From contig OW121849.1 in NCBI GenBank assembly GCA_933228895.1, positions 39,154,354 through 39,218,353 on the forward strand: a stretch of DNA of 64,000 nt, read 5' to 3'. Both the position numbers and the translations under genes were made by a program. Origin of the DNA: Platycnemis pennipes. Taxonomy: Eukaryota; Arthropoda; Insecta; Odonata; Platycnemididae. Position 1 is the first letter of the stretch; every line of letters starts with the position of its first letter. Shown here in pieces: positions 48,981 through 58,620 of the stretch. The notes under the pieces were generated by a model that worked only from the letters and a program-made list of their open reading frames with translations, searched no databases and was not told the origin of the DNA.

Positions 48981-50934
48981 TACTACTAATAAAATCTATA
49001 ACCGATGGAAAAAAAGGAAATGTCGACTTTTCCGCACAATTTCCACAGCAATTGTACGGAAAAGTCCAAATTTTCTTCCCTTTTCACCGAGAATGACATC
49101 CTTCCATCTCGCCACAGAATACTAACTGTGCCTACCATCTACCCTCCGTGGTACATGTGACTTCCACTGTACGTCGCATGCCACTGTCAACTGTTACCAG
49201 GAATTAAAAAAAATTTTAGAATCATCATCTCGAGGTCTCCCTCCATTCACGCCGCGCTTGCTAACGAGAGGCCTCGGTGCGAATTTTGATCATTCGCAAA
49301 AGAAATACGCCCTCGCATAATTGGCAATTCCCAGGAATCTATTTCCTCTCCGTCCCCTGAAGCTTTTCATTGTCTCCGTCGCGAGAGCCCCCCATCCCAC
49401 CACCTTCCGTTGATATTAGTCCTTTTTTCGTGCGCTTTTGTGCAAGGCCTCCCCTTTCATTACCCCGCTACGCCGTGCCCGCGGCGATCCCGCGCTCGCC
49501 ATGCCCTAATCATCCCCCCGGCATGACTCTCCCCACAATCTCTCCCCACCTACCCCTTCCCTTCTCTCTCCAACCCTCCCCTATTTTTATTCATCCGCCT
49601 TCCCACAATCCCTCTCGGCGACCATATTTCCTCCTCCTCGCAGTCTCCTCCTGCCCACACTTCCCCTTTAGCCCTCCGCCTCAGCTCACGTTCTCTCGTG
49701 TAAGGCGGCAGAAGATGCCCCTCCCTCCTTCCTCTGTCCTCCGCGTATAAATGGAATCGTGAAATTAAATTGGCTCCCTAGAATGGGGCTGGCTCAGGTG
49801 GCGTGTGAGGGCCATTGGGTATATAAGGTGGGTGCTGTCCTGATGCGGCGGGGCTGAGGGGGGATTTAAGTGGGGAGGGGTCAACAGGGTGGGGAAGAGC
49901 TAGGCAGGATGGGTCTCCCCCTCCCCCCCACTCACTCCCGTGGGGCACCATGGGAGTTGTGGCGAAGGAGAAGGCGGGAGAGTGGTGTCCCAGTAATTAA
50001 GAGAAAAATTTTCGGTGCCCTTCTCGATGTCCCCACGGTGGAGGACCCGAGAGCAAATTAGGAGAAAACCAGTCGCTGATGTAAGAGGTTAGGTCTAAGG
50101 GTTTCCCCCCTTCCCAATCCCCTTATCTCCTTTTCTTCGGGGACCTGCCCTCTCGCACTGCGCCGTTCGCCTCTCTGTATTCCCGAGGATTACCCTCGTC
50201 GAGGGGAAAACTTCCTCCCTCCCCCTGAGGTCCGTCCTCACCCCTACTCACCCTCACCCTCACTCTCTCTCTCGCTCTGACCCGCTCCCGAAAATTCTCC
50301 CTTCCTCCAGGGCGGTCCCACCTCCCCAATTATCCCCGTCCGTCATTTGATTCCTTCAAATCCCTCCATCCTCCCCTGCTACGGATCCTTTCGCTTTTGA
50401 CTCACGCCTCCTATCATTCACATCGCCGCTCGCCAAAGTCTTCCTCCCCGTCTTCTCTTTCCTCGTGCTACATGTTCCTCGCTGCGATTCTCGCCTCTTT
50501 CACCCCTTGTCCTCCACGCCTCTCTCCCTCACTCTTTCTCTTCTCTTCTCTTCTCTTTCACTTCTCTCTCCAACCTAATCTCTACCTCTCTATCTCTTTT
50601 GCTCCATCTCGCTCCCTCTCAATGTGTCACCTCGAAAATTGTATTGGTTTGATCGTTTCACTTGGCACTCGAGTATTGGTGGTCGTGAAATTTTATTTTT
50701 CCACATTTTTTCGCGTTTTGTCCCGATTTCACCGAATGAGATTTTTGTTCTCAAGCCGGGGCAAAGAGATGGAGCTTGGTAGGTAATGATGTAAATTTAT
50801 TGGTGTTTAATATGGTTTGCAAGTTTTTCAGCAAATCAATCTCCATTCCAAATAGGTTTTTTGATATTTAATTACTGTATTTTTAGAAGTAATCAATCAG
50901 TTCTTGTTTCCTTCGAACTATTTTTAATTTTGTT
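48981..50934. other. Non-coding DNA with C/T-rich islands
   Basis: 49370-49750 and 50100-50620 are strongly C/T-rich on +, the latter with a tctcttctcttctcttctct microsatellite near 50533. 49790-49990 is G-rich. The frames are low-complexity and not credible genes. Confidence 0.45.
49004..49086. repeat. Imperfect foldback with a 17-bp core stem
   Basis: gacttttccgcacaatt (49025-49041) pairs with aattgtacggaaaagtc (49050-49066) with one mismatch around a short loop. The purine- and pyrimidine-rich flanks extend the pairing weakly to about 49004-49086. The GAAAC block of the other foldbacks is absent. Confidence 0.55.
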
Positions 50935-51415
50935 AAGACGGTTTAGACGTTCCCGCCGTTAGGTCGCTGGAGTGTCCTGTGTGGTTGGCGAACGGACCCT
51001 TGTTGGCGGGTGTGTAGACTGGACGGGAGTGGGTCGGGTGAAAATGCACAGTCCACTGCTGAAAGTGAAAAGTGCCGGAGACTGAAATTGTGTGTGTCGT
51101 GTAAGGGAAAAGGCTCATTAAAATTAATTTCTTCACACTCTGAACGGCTGGTCCTTCGGGCCGGATCATCTACGAGACTCCGGATTCGTGTAGCGTGCAG
51201 AAAACATCTTTGAGGTTGGTGGCACGTGACTTAAAGTTTATTTGAAGGTGTTGTGTAAATCGCAGTGCAAACGGGACGGAGCTGAACCCCCATTCGATCG
51301 GGTAAATGCCCGGTGGACTTTGAACTCATACTCCGACTCGCTGCCCTGTCGCCCCTCCTCCCCCCCCTGACATTTGACGATGTCTCATCGGCTGTAGATA
51401 ACGATACCTGATATA
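50935..51415. other. GC-rich island upstream of the semaphorin exon, identity unknown
   Basis: Sharply bounded GC-rich sequence in AT-rich surroundings, about 0.5-1 kb before the exon. It contains a 67-codon + frame (51010-51213) with a CVSCKGKG stretch but no known domain, and ggtccttcgggccgg near 51150. It could be the 5' end of a non-LTR retrotransposon or an untranslated exon or regulatory island. No target duplication or splice sites confirm either. Confidence 0.35.
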
Positions 51416-51927
51416 GATTGTCCATTTGTCAAATTATCACTATTTCCATTTAATTTTATATTCTTAGACAGCGTTGAAGTGCTAAGCTAATTTTGTAGAC
51501 CCGCGAAGTAATATTTGATATGTATGCCATATGAAATAATATTAAAAATATGATGTATTCTGGCCCATTTGGTGATAGAATGATACGTTTTGTAGTGTAG
51601 TGTAACAGCAAAATTGCACCAAGCTCAAACAAAAATAATGTTATTTTATTGGGATGAAAATAAGACGTTAGAAATTTTATAAGAAAGCGATGACGAATTT
51701 GGTTACCCTAATTTGGTTGACCTTACCTTCTTAATTTATCCATCTAAGCTATTTAATTTTTTTGCAGGAGCAAATATGTGGACATTTAAAGGACAATGTG
51801 CTAACATGTAATACGCACCAACCGTTCCAAACAATTTATCGGACCTTACTTGAAAAACTATAAAATATAAAAGTTCATTGAATACTCTCTTGGTTGTAAC
51901 CTATTTAATTTTTTTTTCTTTTTCCAG
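51416..51927 (+). other. Intronic sequence before the semaphorin exon
   Basis: AT-rich, ending in the splice acceptor. Nothing else recognised. Confidence 0.6.
51905..51927 (+). promoter_or_regulatory. Splice acceptor and polypyrimidine tract of the semaphorin exon
   Basis: A T/C-rich run of about 20 bases ends in tttccag directly before the first semaphorin codon. A possible branch-point-like sequence, tgtaacct, lies just upstream near 51895. This fixes the 5' edge of the exon. Confidence 0.85.
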
Positions 51928-52035
51928 CATTTCGACTGCCGAAACCATATTCGGGTGATACAGCCGATGGCCGACGGAGGACGCCTCTACATCTGCGGCA
52001 CTAATGCCCACAGCCCCAAGGACTGGGTCGTATAC
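51928..52035 (+). CDS. Sema2a: Internal coding exon of a class 2 secreted semaphorin (Sema2a/2b-like)
   Basis: One 36-codon exon, phase 0 at both ends. The translation begins HFDCRNHIRVIQPM, continues with GRLYICGTNAHSPKDW and ends VVY. The CxNHxRVIQ block followed about 19 residues later by CGTNA is a hallmark of the semaphorin Sema domain (seven-bladed beta-propeller), and the NAH-PKD ending is typical of insect Sema-2a/2b rather than Sema-1. Exon cysteines 4 and 23 match conserved Sema-domain cysteines. By family comparison the exon lies in the N-terminal third of the domain. Class 2 semaphorins are secreted axon-guidance cues that signal through Plexin B. The acceptor is a T-rich tract ending tttccag at 51921-51927 and the donor is TAC|gtaagt at 52036. 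I found no adjacent exons, so the gene is only partly in the window. Sema2a versus Sema2b is uncertain; class 2 is well supported. Confidence 0.88.
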
Positions 52036-52041
52036 GTAAGT
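52036..52041 (+). promoter_or_regulatory. Splice donor of the semaphorin exon
   Basis: The sequence gtaagt follows the last codon (TAC, Tyr) and matches the metazoan U1 donor consensus. Reading through the donor would add Val-Ser, which does not fit the family, so the exon ends here. Confidence 0.87.
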
Positions 52042-54570
52042 ATTCCTTTGATTACACATGGTCTCTATTCATGTTTTTAATGAGGAATTCGTGTCGCATT
52101 TTTAGGACATGCGTAGTTATAACTCAGGTTTATGGGAGATAAAGTTACTGGGGTAGTAGCATCTTGCTTGGGTCTACAAAATGGAGTCGAATCAAGTCAT
52201 CAGTGCTTCTGCCTAGTTAATATGCGGCACTTAAATTTTCATTATATTCTGTAAAGTTTCCATTTTGTTTCTTCTCACCAAGTCTTTAATGATACGTTTC
52301 ATACTTCGAGACGAAATTTAATTTTGTGTTCACTTGTAAGAGAGATTAATGGTCTCGTCCCTCTTAAGGTCTGATACCGTTAACAAAATTCTAGTTGGTC
52401 ACGATATCCATGTTGGTAAGGAGTTGGCTTGGGATAACGAAGACCTCGAGTTCAAACTCATTGGGTGTATGTTTTGTATTTTTTTAGGTTTATGAGTTTG
52501 AGGATAGACAAGGTGATATAATCTTAGCCGCTAAACAGCTTAAACTAGAGTCTAGGACTACCGCCACAACAAAATGTTAGAAATTAATGTTTTCTAGTCA
52601 AAATCATAAATGTTACCCTAATCAAAAATCAACTCACGATAGAGAAGTATTTGCGAAGCTTAATTTACAAAATATGGCCCTGGAGGAGCATTTAGTGGGA
52701 TTACCCACCAGGCACCACCCAGTCCATCGCCTTTCGCTTGAATAATGAATCGCTGTGTGATTGGCACGCCAGCATTCACAGCCCAGCACGGAAGTCCCTC
52801 GCCGCAAAATACGGGAAAGGGGCTGGTCAAATGAAGGCGGGCAGCATCACGCACCAGCCAGACTTGTCACGCATGCACCGCCATATTGATTCAAGTTTTC
52901 GCATCCATTTAAATTTAATGCGCGCCTGACGGGAGTCTCGTGGCCGCCCTGCAACGTCCCATCGCCGCTTTAAATCTCAACTTCGAAGTATTACCTTCCT
53001 CCTCCTCCTCTTGAGTCTTTTGAGCGGAAACATGCAAACTGCAGCTCCCCCTTTTGCGGCAAGTCGACGTTTGTGGTTTTGCAATGACGACAGTACGCCG
53101 GTTTGAAATGGCGCGGAAGGCTACACTTGCTCGCTTTGCCGTAGGCCAAAGCAACGCTGCACGAGTCGTATCGAGATCTGTATCCCAGGGTTTCACAGAG
53201 GAGAAAGAACATTCTCCCGTGGCCTTTTTCACCGGGATCACCTGTCAAAATTCATGACCGCGAGAATATTTTTAAAACTTTGATGAATCTATTTTTTATC
53301 GCGGATGCGGGGAAATGTATATTCCTTGCAGGGCGAGTATGCTGCAGCGCCCAAAACAATGGATGTGAACGACATTCCTGCGTTTTTCTTTTAAATTTTA
53401 TTACCGCCGTGGAATAGAGTCGTGCGAAATTCATGGAGTAGGAGGGGGTTTTGCTACGGCTGGTGTGTTGCAAAATTTAAATTTTCGTTGACAGTTTGAT
53501 CTTCTTTGTTATGAATCTCCAATTAACTCCATCTCGTCGTTTTCCTGCAGTGTGGCAGAAACGAGCTGTCTGTCTCCCTAAAATCCTTCTACTTTTTTGT
53601 CATTTCGAGTGCTCTATGTCATGCGCCAAGCTGTTTTTTTTCCTATTTTTGCCCCCCCAAAATTCATATTGAAAGTAGATCAGCTTTATGAATACCCTTA
53701 ACGCGTCATTGCACATTTATGGAACTAAACTTCCATTTTAACAGCGGTTGTGATTAGTGGAACGGGACAACCTATGTTTTTTGCTCTGTTTAGCGGAATT
53801 GGGGCTGCAATAAACAAATGGTAGAACTTCGAGGGGGTACTTCATAATTCGCATTCTCATAAGTAATGCTCCTAGTGACAGAGCACTTGGAGCATTCCTT
53901 ATGAGTATGAAGTATAGAAGCTACTCGATGAAAAAATTGTTTTTTTAGTTTCCACTGCATTCTGGTGAAACTTGACGCTTTCTCGGATCGCGGTGAACTC
54001 AGTGAACGCCCATTAGGACAGTATTTTCAAATTCCAGTGGATTTACTATTTTTAAACGAAAGAGGAAAGTGCTCTTTGTCCTTAAATTGCTTAAAGTAAT
54101 CAAGATATGAACTTAACTCCTGCTTATATTTATATTTCCATTTGATTTAATAAATTTCGCGAATCATTGACAACTTTCCGAGAAAGTCACGCTTTGTTCG
54201 CGAGATCTTTTGATGTCATGTATTGTGGTGCTTCAAAATTGTAGTATTTTTACTGCTAGAGACCGTGCAAAATATTTTGGTGTTATGTTGAATGATATTG
54301 ACTTAGTGAAGTTGACTGTCTTTAGCATCTTCCTAGTTAATGCTCCGGGTTTTCTACGCTGTTTTACAATAGTGGGGCGAGTTTGTGAACACGAGTTTGT
54401 GATATTATATTCATACACAGAGAGAGTGGGGCGAGTTTGAGAGCACAGAAACGATCTATCGCTCAGTGTTTCATGCCGGTATTTTTACATAAATATCGGC
54501 ATCTAAATTATTTTTCCGTCTATGTTCACCCGCTTACTATTTGATATAAAATGACTAAAATATTGAACCG
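52042..54570 (+). other. Intron downstream of the semaphorin exon, first part
   Basis: A possible degraded SINE head lies at 52395-52480 (gagttggcttgggataacga ... gagttcaaactc). 52660-53260 is less AT-rich with unremarkable frames on both strands. A 22-bp direct repeat (agtggggcgagtttg..) recurs at 54371-54392 and 54425-54446, and a perfect 12-bp hairpin (gactaaaatatt) is at 54553-54582. The next semaphorin exon was not seen. Confidence 0.5.
53837..53915. repeat. Imperfect hairpin in the semaphorin intron
   Basis: gcattctcataagtaatgct cctagtg (53851-53877) pairs with cacttggagcattccttatg agtatg (53884-53909) with three mismatches around the loop acagag. The outer tacttcata pairs with tatgaagta, leaving a 9-nt insertion in the left arm. 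The size is like a pre-miRNA or a very short foldback element. Confidence 0.55.
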
Positions 54571-54581
54571 AATATTTTAGT

Positions 54582-54832
54582 CGCTCACTCACTCAGTGAT
54601 TCAACCCGAAGGTTGGTTTGGATAGGTATGGGCAGAGCTCACCCCGGACTAAGCCACAGGCGTGTGAATTTCATACATTCAGGGTAGGGGGGCGGCAGTT
54701 CCTTTCCCTGGGCCAACTCGCACTCCGAGGATTTTTATCGTTCGGGGGCATCCTAAGGCATCACCCAGGTTTGAACCCGGGACCCTTCGATCAGTATCCA
54801 AGAGCTTTACCCACTGGGCCACTACGCTCCAC
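54582..54832 (-). repeat. tRNA-derived SINE, second family, minus strand
   Basis: An 11-bp direct repeat, aatattttagt, flanks it at 54571-54581 and 54833-54843. On the minus strand it starts near ggagcgtagtggcccagtgg gtaaagc (A-box-like), has the B box gggttcaaacc (complement of 54768-54778), an unrelated body with cagggaaaggaactgccgcc, and ends in a gagtgagtgagcg tail. It is 251 bp long and distinct from family 1 beyond the tRNA part. The clean flanking repeat supports true retroposition. Confidence 0.85.
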
Positions 54833-57098
54833 AATATTTTAGTAATAATGAAATGAAAATTTTAGAGTAAACAATATTTTTAATTATCTCGAAATGTGCA
54901 ATAACTACTACAGAAACTAAACTTTCATTTCCATTCTTAAAAGTAGAGCTTATCAAAAAGGCTATTTTATTAATTTTAATGACGACGTCCTAACTTGTTT
55001 GTGATGTCTTTTCCACATTATCGGGCTCTTTTAAGGATTATCTGAAAGAAGCTAGGCGTCATTAATTTGTAAATTGTGAATGTGCTCGTCATGAATTTTG
55101 AAATCATTTTAATTACTTATCTGTATCCCTTCAATTCGGAATCGTTTAGACTCTTTAAGTACCAGTGAAGAGGAGCAAGCCTCCCCTTCCACTATTGGTA
55201 TTGTTCGATAAATTACACCAAGAACTAGGCTTGGACGTAACATTTAATTACGGCTGGAAACAGAATAGTTTTGAGTATAGAAGTTACTCGTACGTTTTCA
55301 CACAGAGCCGATGGAATCAACACTATATGTAAATGTATGAGTCAAAAAATATGAGAAATTCCACTATTTGAGCTATTCTGCCATTTAAAAAATGTTTCGG
55401 TACGATCGAGGTATGAGGTATGAATTTGACTCGAGCGGAGACCTCGTATTAGCAGTCCTACGACCTCTAACCCTACTAATGACGGTCGACCGTCAGTCCT
55501 CACGAAACCCACACTAACCAGTGTTTCTATCATTGATGCCACTCTTGAATATCTAAGAAACAGAAAAGAGTGGCTAAGTGTGCAGATTAGACAACAAATA
55601 TTTTTGTTTATTAATATTACTCAGCTCAAAATTCCGGCTGCAGTGCCATTTCTGTCGAGCTATATCATCATAAATAGTTTTAATCTAATAACTCAAATTT
55701 TAAGATAAATCAATGCTTTAGTTTCGTAACATTTCCCGGACTAAGTCGCGTCATACTCCTATGCGTATATCAATTGTTATTCGCAGCAATTGCATTTTGC
55801 CTCGAATTCAAAAAATGTATCCCATTTAGTTATTTTCACCGGCTGCTGCAGCGAGGTGAATTTAGTACCTGCCGGGGAATCCGAAGGTCATGAATTCTTA
55901 TCCCGCGTTCTGCATTTGTTTCGTTTGTTTCAGAATAAATCTTAGCCTTAATTTATGATATATTTTGCGATAAAACAGGCAGTCGGAGCACCTGAATTTA
56001 TAGGTTCACCACTATTTGGTTTCACCCATTCTCACCATAAACTTTGAAACTTAAAGAGCATTTTTCCGGACAAGTAGATTGAAAGACATAATTTTTTGAG
56101 TAAATAGTTATAGCGCGTGTATCAGTTATCATTATTAATGCAAGTTGACGTAATTTCTGTGAATAATTGGCATACATACACATATGTGTGTGACGCGAAT
56201 TAGTACAAAAAATATAATGGTTACGAAAATAAAGTATGGCTTTATCTTGATGTTGGAGTTAGTAACTAATAACTGCTATTTTGGAGACAAAATACGTTAG
56301 GTCTATAGCAATGGCATTGCAGTCGGTGTACCATAATCAAAAGTATGATGGAAAAGGCATAATTTTAATCTTACACTGGGACCTCCTTAAATCGTTCTAA
56401 CTTGAAGAGGGAGAAGATACTGTAGAACGGAATTGAGCGTGAAAAAGAAACCACAGAAGATGCATGAATGACAAGGCGGGTGCGGGGAAGAATCAGTCGC
56501 CTCTTCGCCGCGTCGGTGGCGTCGCGAGGTGACGGCTAAGGACTGATGGGATTGAGAGGTGCGGCGCTATGCGGATGGCGGGTGGGGTGTGGGGGGAGTT
56601 GGGGAAGAAGTGAGGGGGAAGGGACGGAAGAACATGCCTCCCCCCCTGCCTGGTGCGGGAATTTGTGGGGTGGGTGCGTGAACGGGGAGGGAGGATGGGA
56701 AAGTACACGTAATAATAGAAGCCGGGCGTCGAGACCGAGTAAGTGCAAACAGTGGTCTCCCCGAGGCGAGAGCCAAAGAGCACATCTTTGTCAATATATA
56801 CTTGGCGCCGCCCCTTCCTTCACTACTCGACAACGTCAGCGGTGGGGACTCTACGTCACTCCGCACCCCCACACCCGACAGCCCTCGTCCCACCCCCCGC
56901 CCACCCTCCACCCCCTAGACGCGCCACCATCCACACCCCGCAACCCCATCCGCGAGTAGGACGATGAGAGAGGGGGGAACTAGTTGGGAGAAAGTAAAAT
57001 GTACAGCTGGTGAGCTCGGTTACAGCGCGTTCTTTTTTCCGACCATTTCCTTCCCATCCCTTTCTATCCTCCTTTCCCCACCCCCCCACTTCACGCCT

Positions 57099-57123
57099 CC
57101 CCCCCCCCCCCCCCCCCCCCCCC
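57099..57123 (+). repeat. Poly-C tract of 25 bases
   Basis: Uninterrupted C run inside a C-rich island. Its length may be unreliable because homopolymers are hard to sequence and assemble. Confidence 0.85.
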
Positions 57124-57458
57124 GACCCTTTTACGCCGTCTTCCCCAACTACGCCCTTTTTTCCCCGCGTGGAAAATGGTTTTTATTTTGTCTCGCTGGT
57201 GGAGTTCTACTTTATCCGCTGGTTGATAATGAATCCTAGCCTGTCTTCTCTCTCCATTGGCGGAGGAATTGAAGGGAGAATGTAAAGTGTTCGGTGATAA
57301 TCTTTCCTGGTAAACCCCGTTACAATTAATAAAGACATTATTCTTCCTTTATCTTCTTCCATCATCCAATATCATCTTCTTTTGCAGCGATACCGGTCGT
57401 TTAATGGTTTTAGATGGTGAAATTACATGCATTTCGTTTTCTTCGAAGTTCTTTATCT

Positions 57459-57502
57459 ATTATATCGTATACGCCTCTTCCAAGAGGTGTATATGATATA
57501 AT
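57459..57502. repeat. 21-bp hairpin with a 2-nt spacer
   Basis: attatatcgtatacgcctct-t and aagaggtgtatatgatataa-t flank cc. All 21 positions pair if two G-U pairs are allowed on the plus-strand RNA. Nearly a perfect palindrome. Confidence 0.7.
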
Positions 57503-58620
57503 ATAAATGTTCTTGATAATGATGGCATTTTTGAATTTCATCATTTGCTAGAAAATTGGTTCACATGCAGGAATAGCAAAAGATTTAGTACATTTTTATC
57601 GCCGTAGGCGAATTATAATTTGTTATTTCTTGCAATGAAAAAAAATTTAAAAGAGTGTTTAATGCAGATGCGTAGCAAAATATCAAATCCAAACACTAAA
57701 ACTTGATAATACGAAAAATACTATTTTAGTTCTTTTATAGGAATTTTGAAAATTTTATTGAAGGGTAACTATATCTACGATATAAATATACAATATGAAG
57801 CCTGTAGAATCACTTGCAACTTTTACAGTTCTAATTGGCCGCTGTCCTCTTTGACAAAATTCGTGAAATCATTCTACAAGAGGAGCGTTTACAAAGTTCT
57901 GATATACCCTACTTGATGATGTTGAAAATTGGATTTGACGTATAATTATTGCGTGGTCATACTCTGTGAATTTCATTTCATAAGTTTCCATCCATAGCCT
58001 CTATGATGCGTAAATTTTAGTATATTCTGTTTTTAGCCTGCACCGTATTGTAGTTTCTATATATTTTTTTCTCATTCAAATGTAATGTAACGGTAAAATT
58101 TCAGACGTGGAAATTCCTAAATTGCAACATTCGTTTATGAAGCGCGAAGCTGTCCACGTATTTGCCGATGCATCGTGCTTAATTTCCGAGTTTTCCATTT
58201 CTTTCCTACTTCATCGTATGATATTTGTATTCATATTCTTCGACATTTGTCATTTTTTTTGTCCACTGTAGCCCACTTAGCCTGGTCATTTTTTGTACAA
58301 TGGATCGTTATCGGCAACTCCCACTCCCATTACCACACCGGTGGAAAGTCATTTTTTCCAAGCTATTAAATTTCTTTTTTCTCATTAAATTCCCATGCGC
58401 TTATGGCCAAATTTACGCCTGTTTAGGAAAGTTTGGAATAAGAAAAAATGTTAACCACACGTCAATTTCTCTAATCATTTCACTTGGCCCTTCAAATAGC
58501 TATTCCCTTGTTATAGGATTAATCGTCAAGTTAAGGATTATGGACAGTTACCCTGAAAGCAAGTTTTCTGCGGTAGATTTCAACCTAGATTCTTACTAGT
58601 GTAAAAGGAAAACTAAGCTT

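Larger units (their letters stand above)
54844..58620 (+). other. Semaphorin downstream intron, middle part
   Basis: Possible degraded tRNA-like SINE heads lie at 55410-55470 (-) and 55855-55930 (+). 56520-56700 is G-rich and 56860-57130 C-rich on +, including 25 consecutive C at 57099-57123. A foldback lies at 57459-57502. No semaphorin exon was recognised. Confidence 0.45.

Noticed and set aside
51010..51213. 67-codon frame with CVSCKGKG as a possible zinc knuckle
   Set aside because: A single CxxC with no matching second half; not enough to call a retrotransposon gag or any gene.
52660..53260. Next semaphorin exon in the GC-richer stretch after the known exon
   Set aside because: None of the frames gives the expected NLTHLPR-type continuation or other Sema-domain motifs.
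54760..54832. tRNA gene on the minus strand
   Set aside because: The B box is good, but the element continues into a SINE body and tail flanked by a direct repeat.
57099..57123. Poly-C run as a functional element
   Set aside because: Homopolymer inside a C-rich island; may partly be an assembly artefact.
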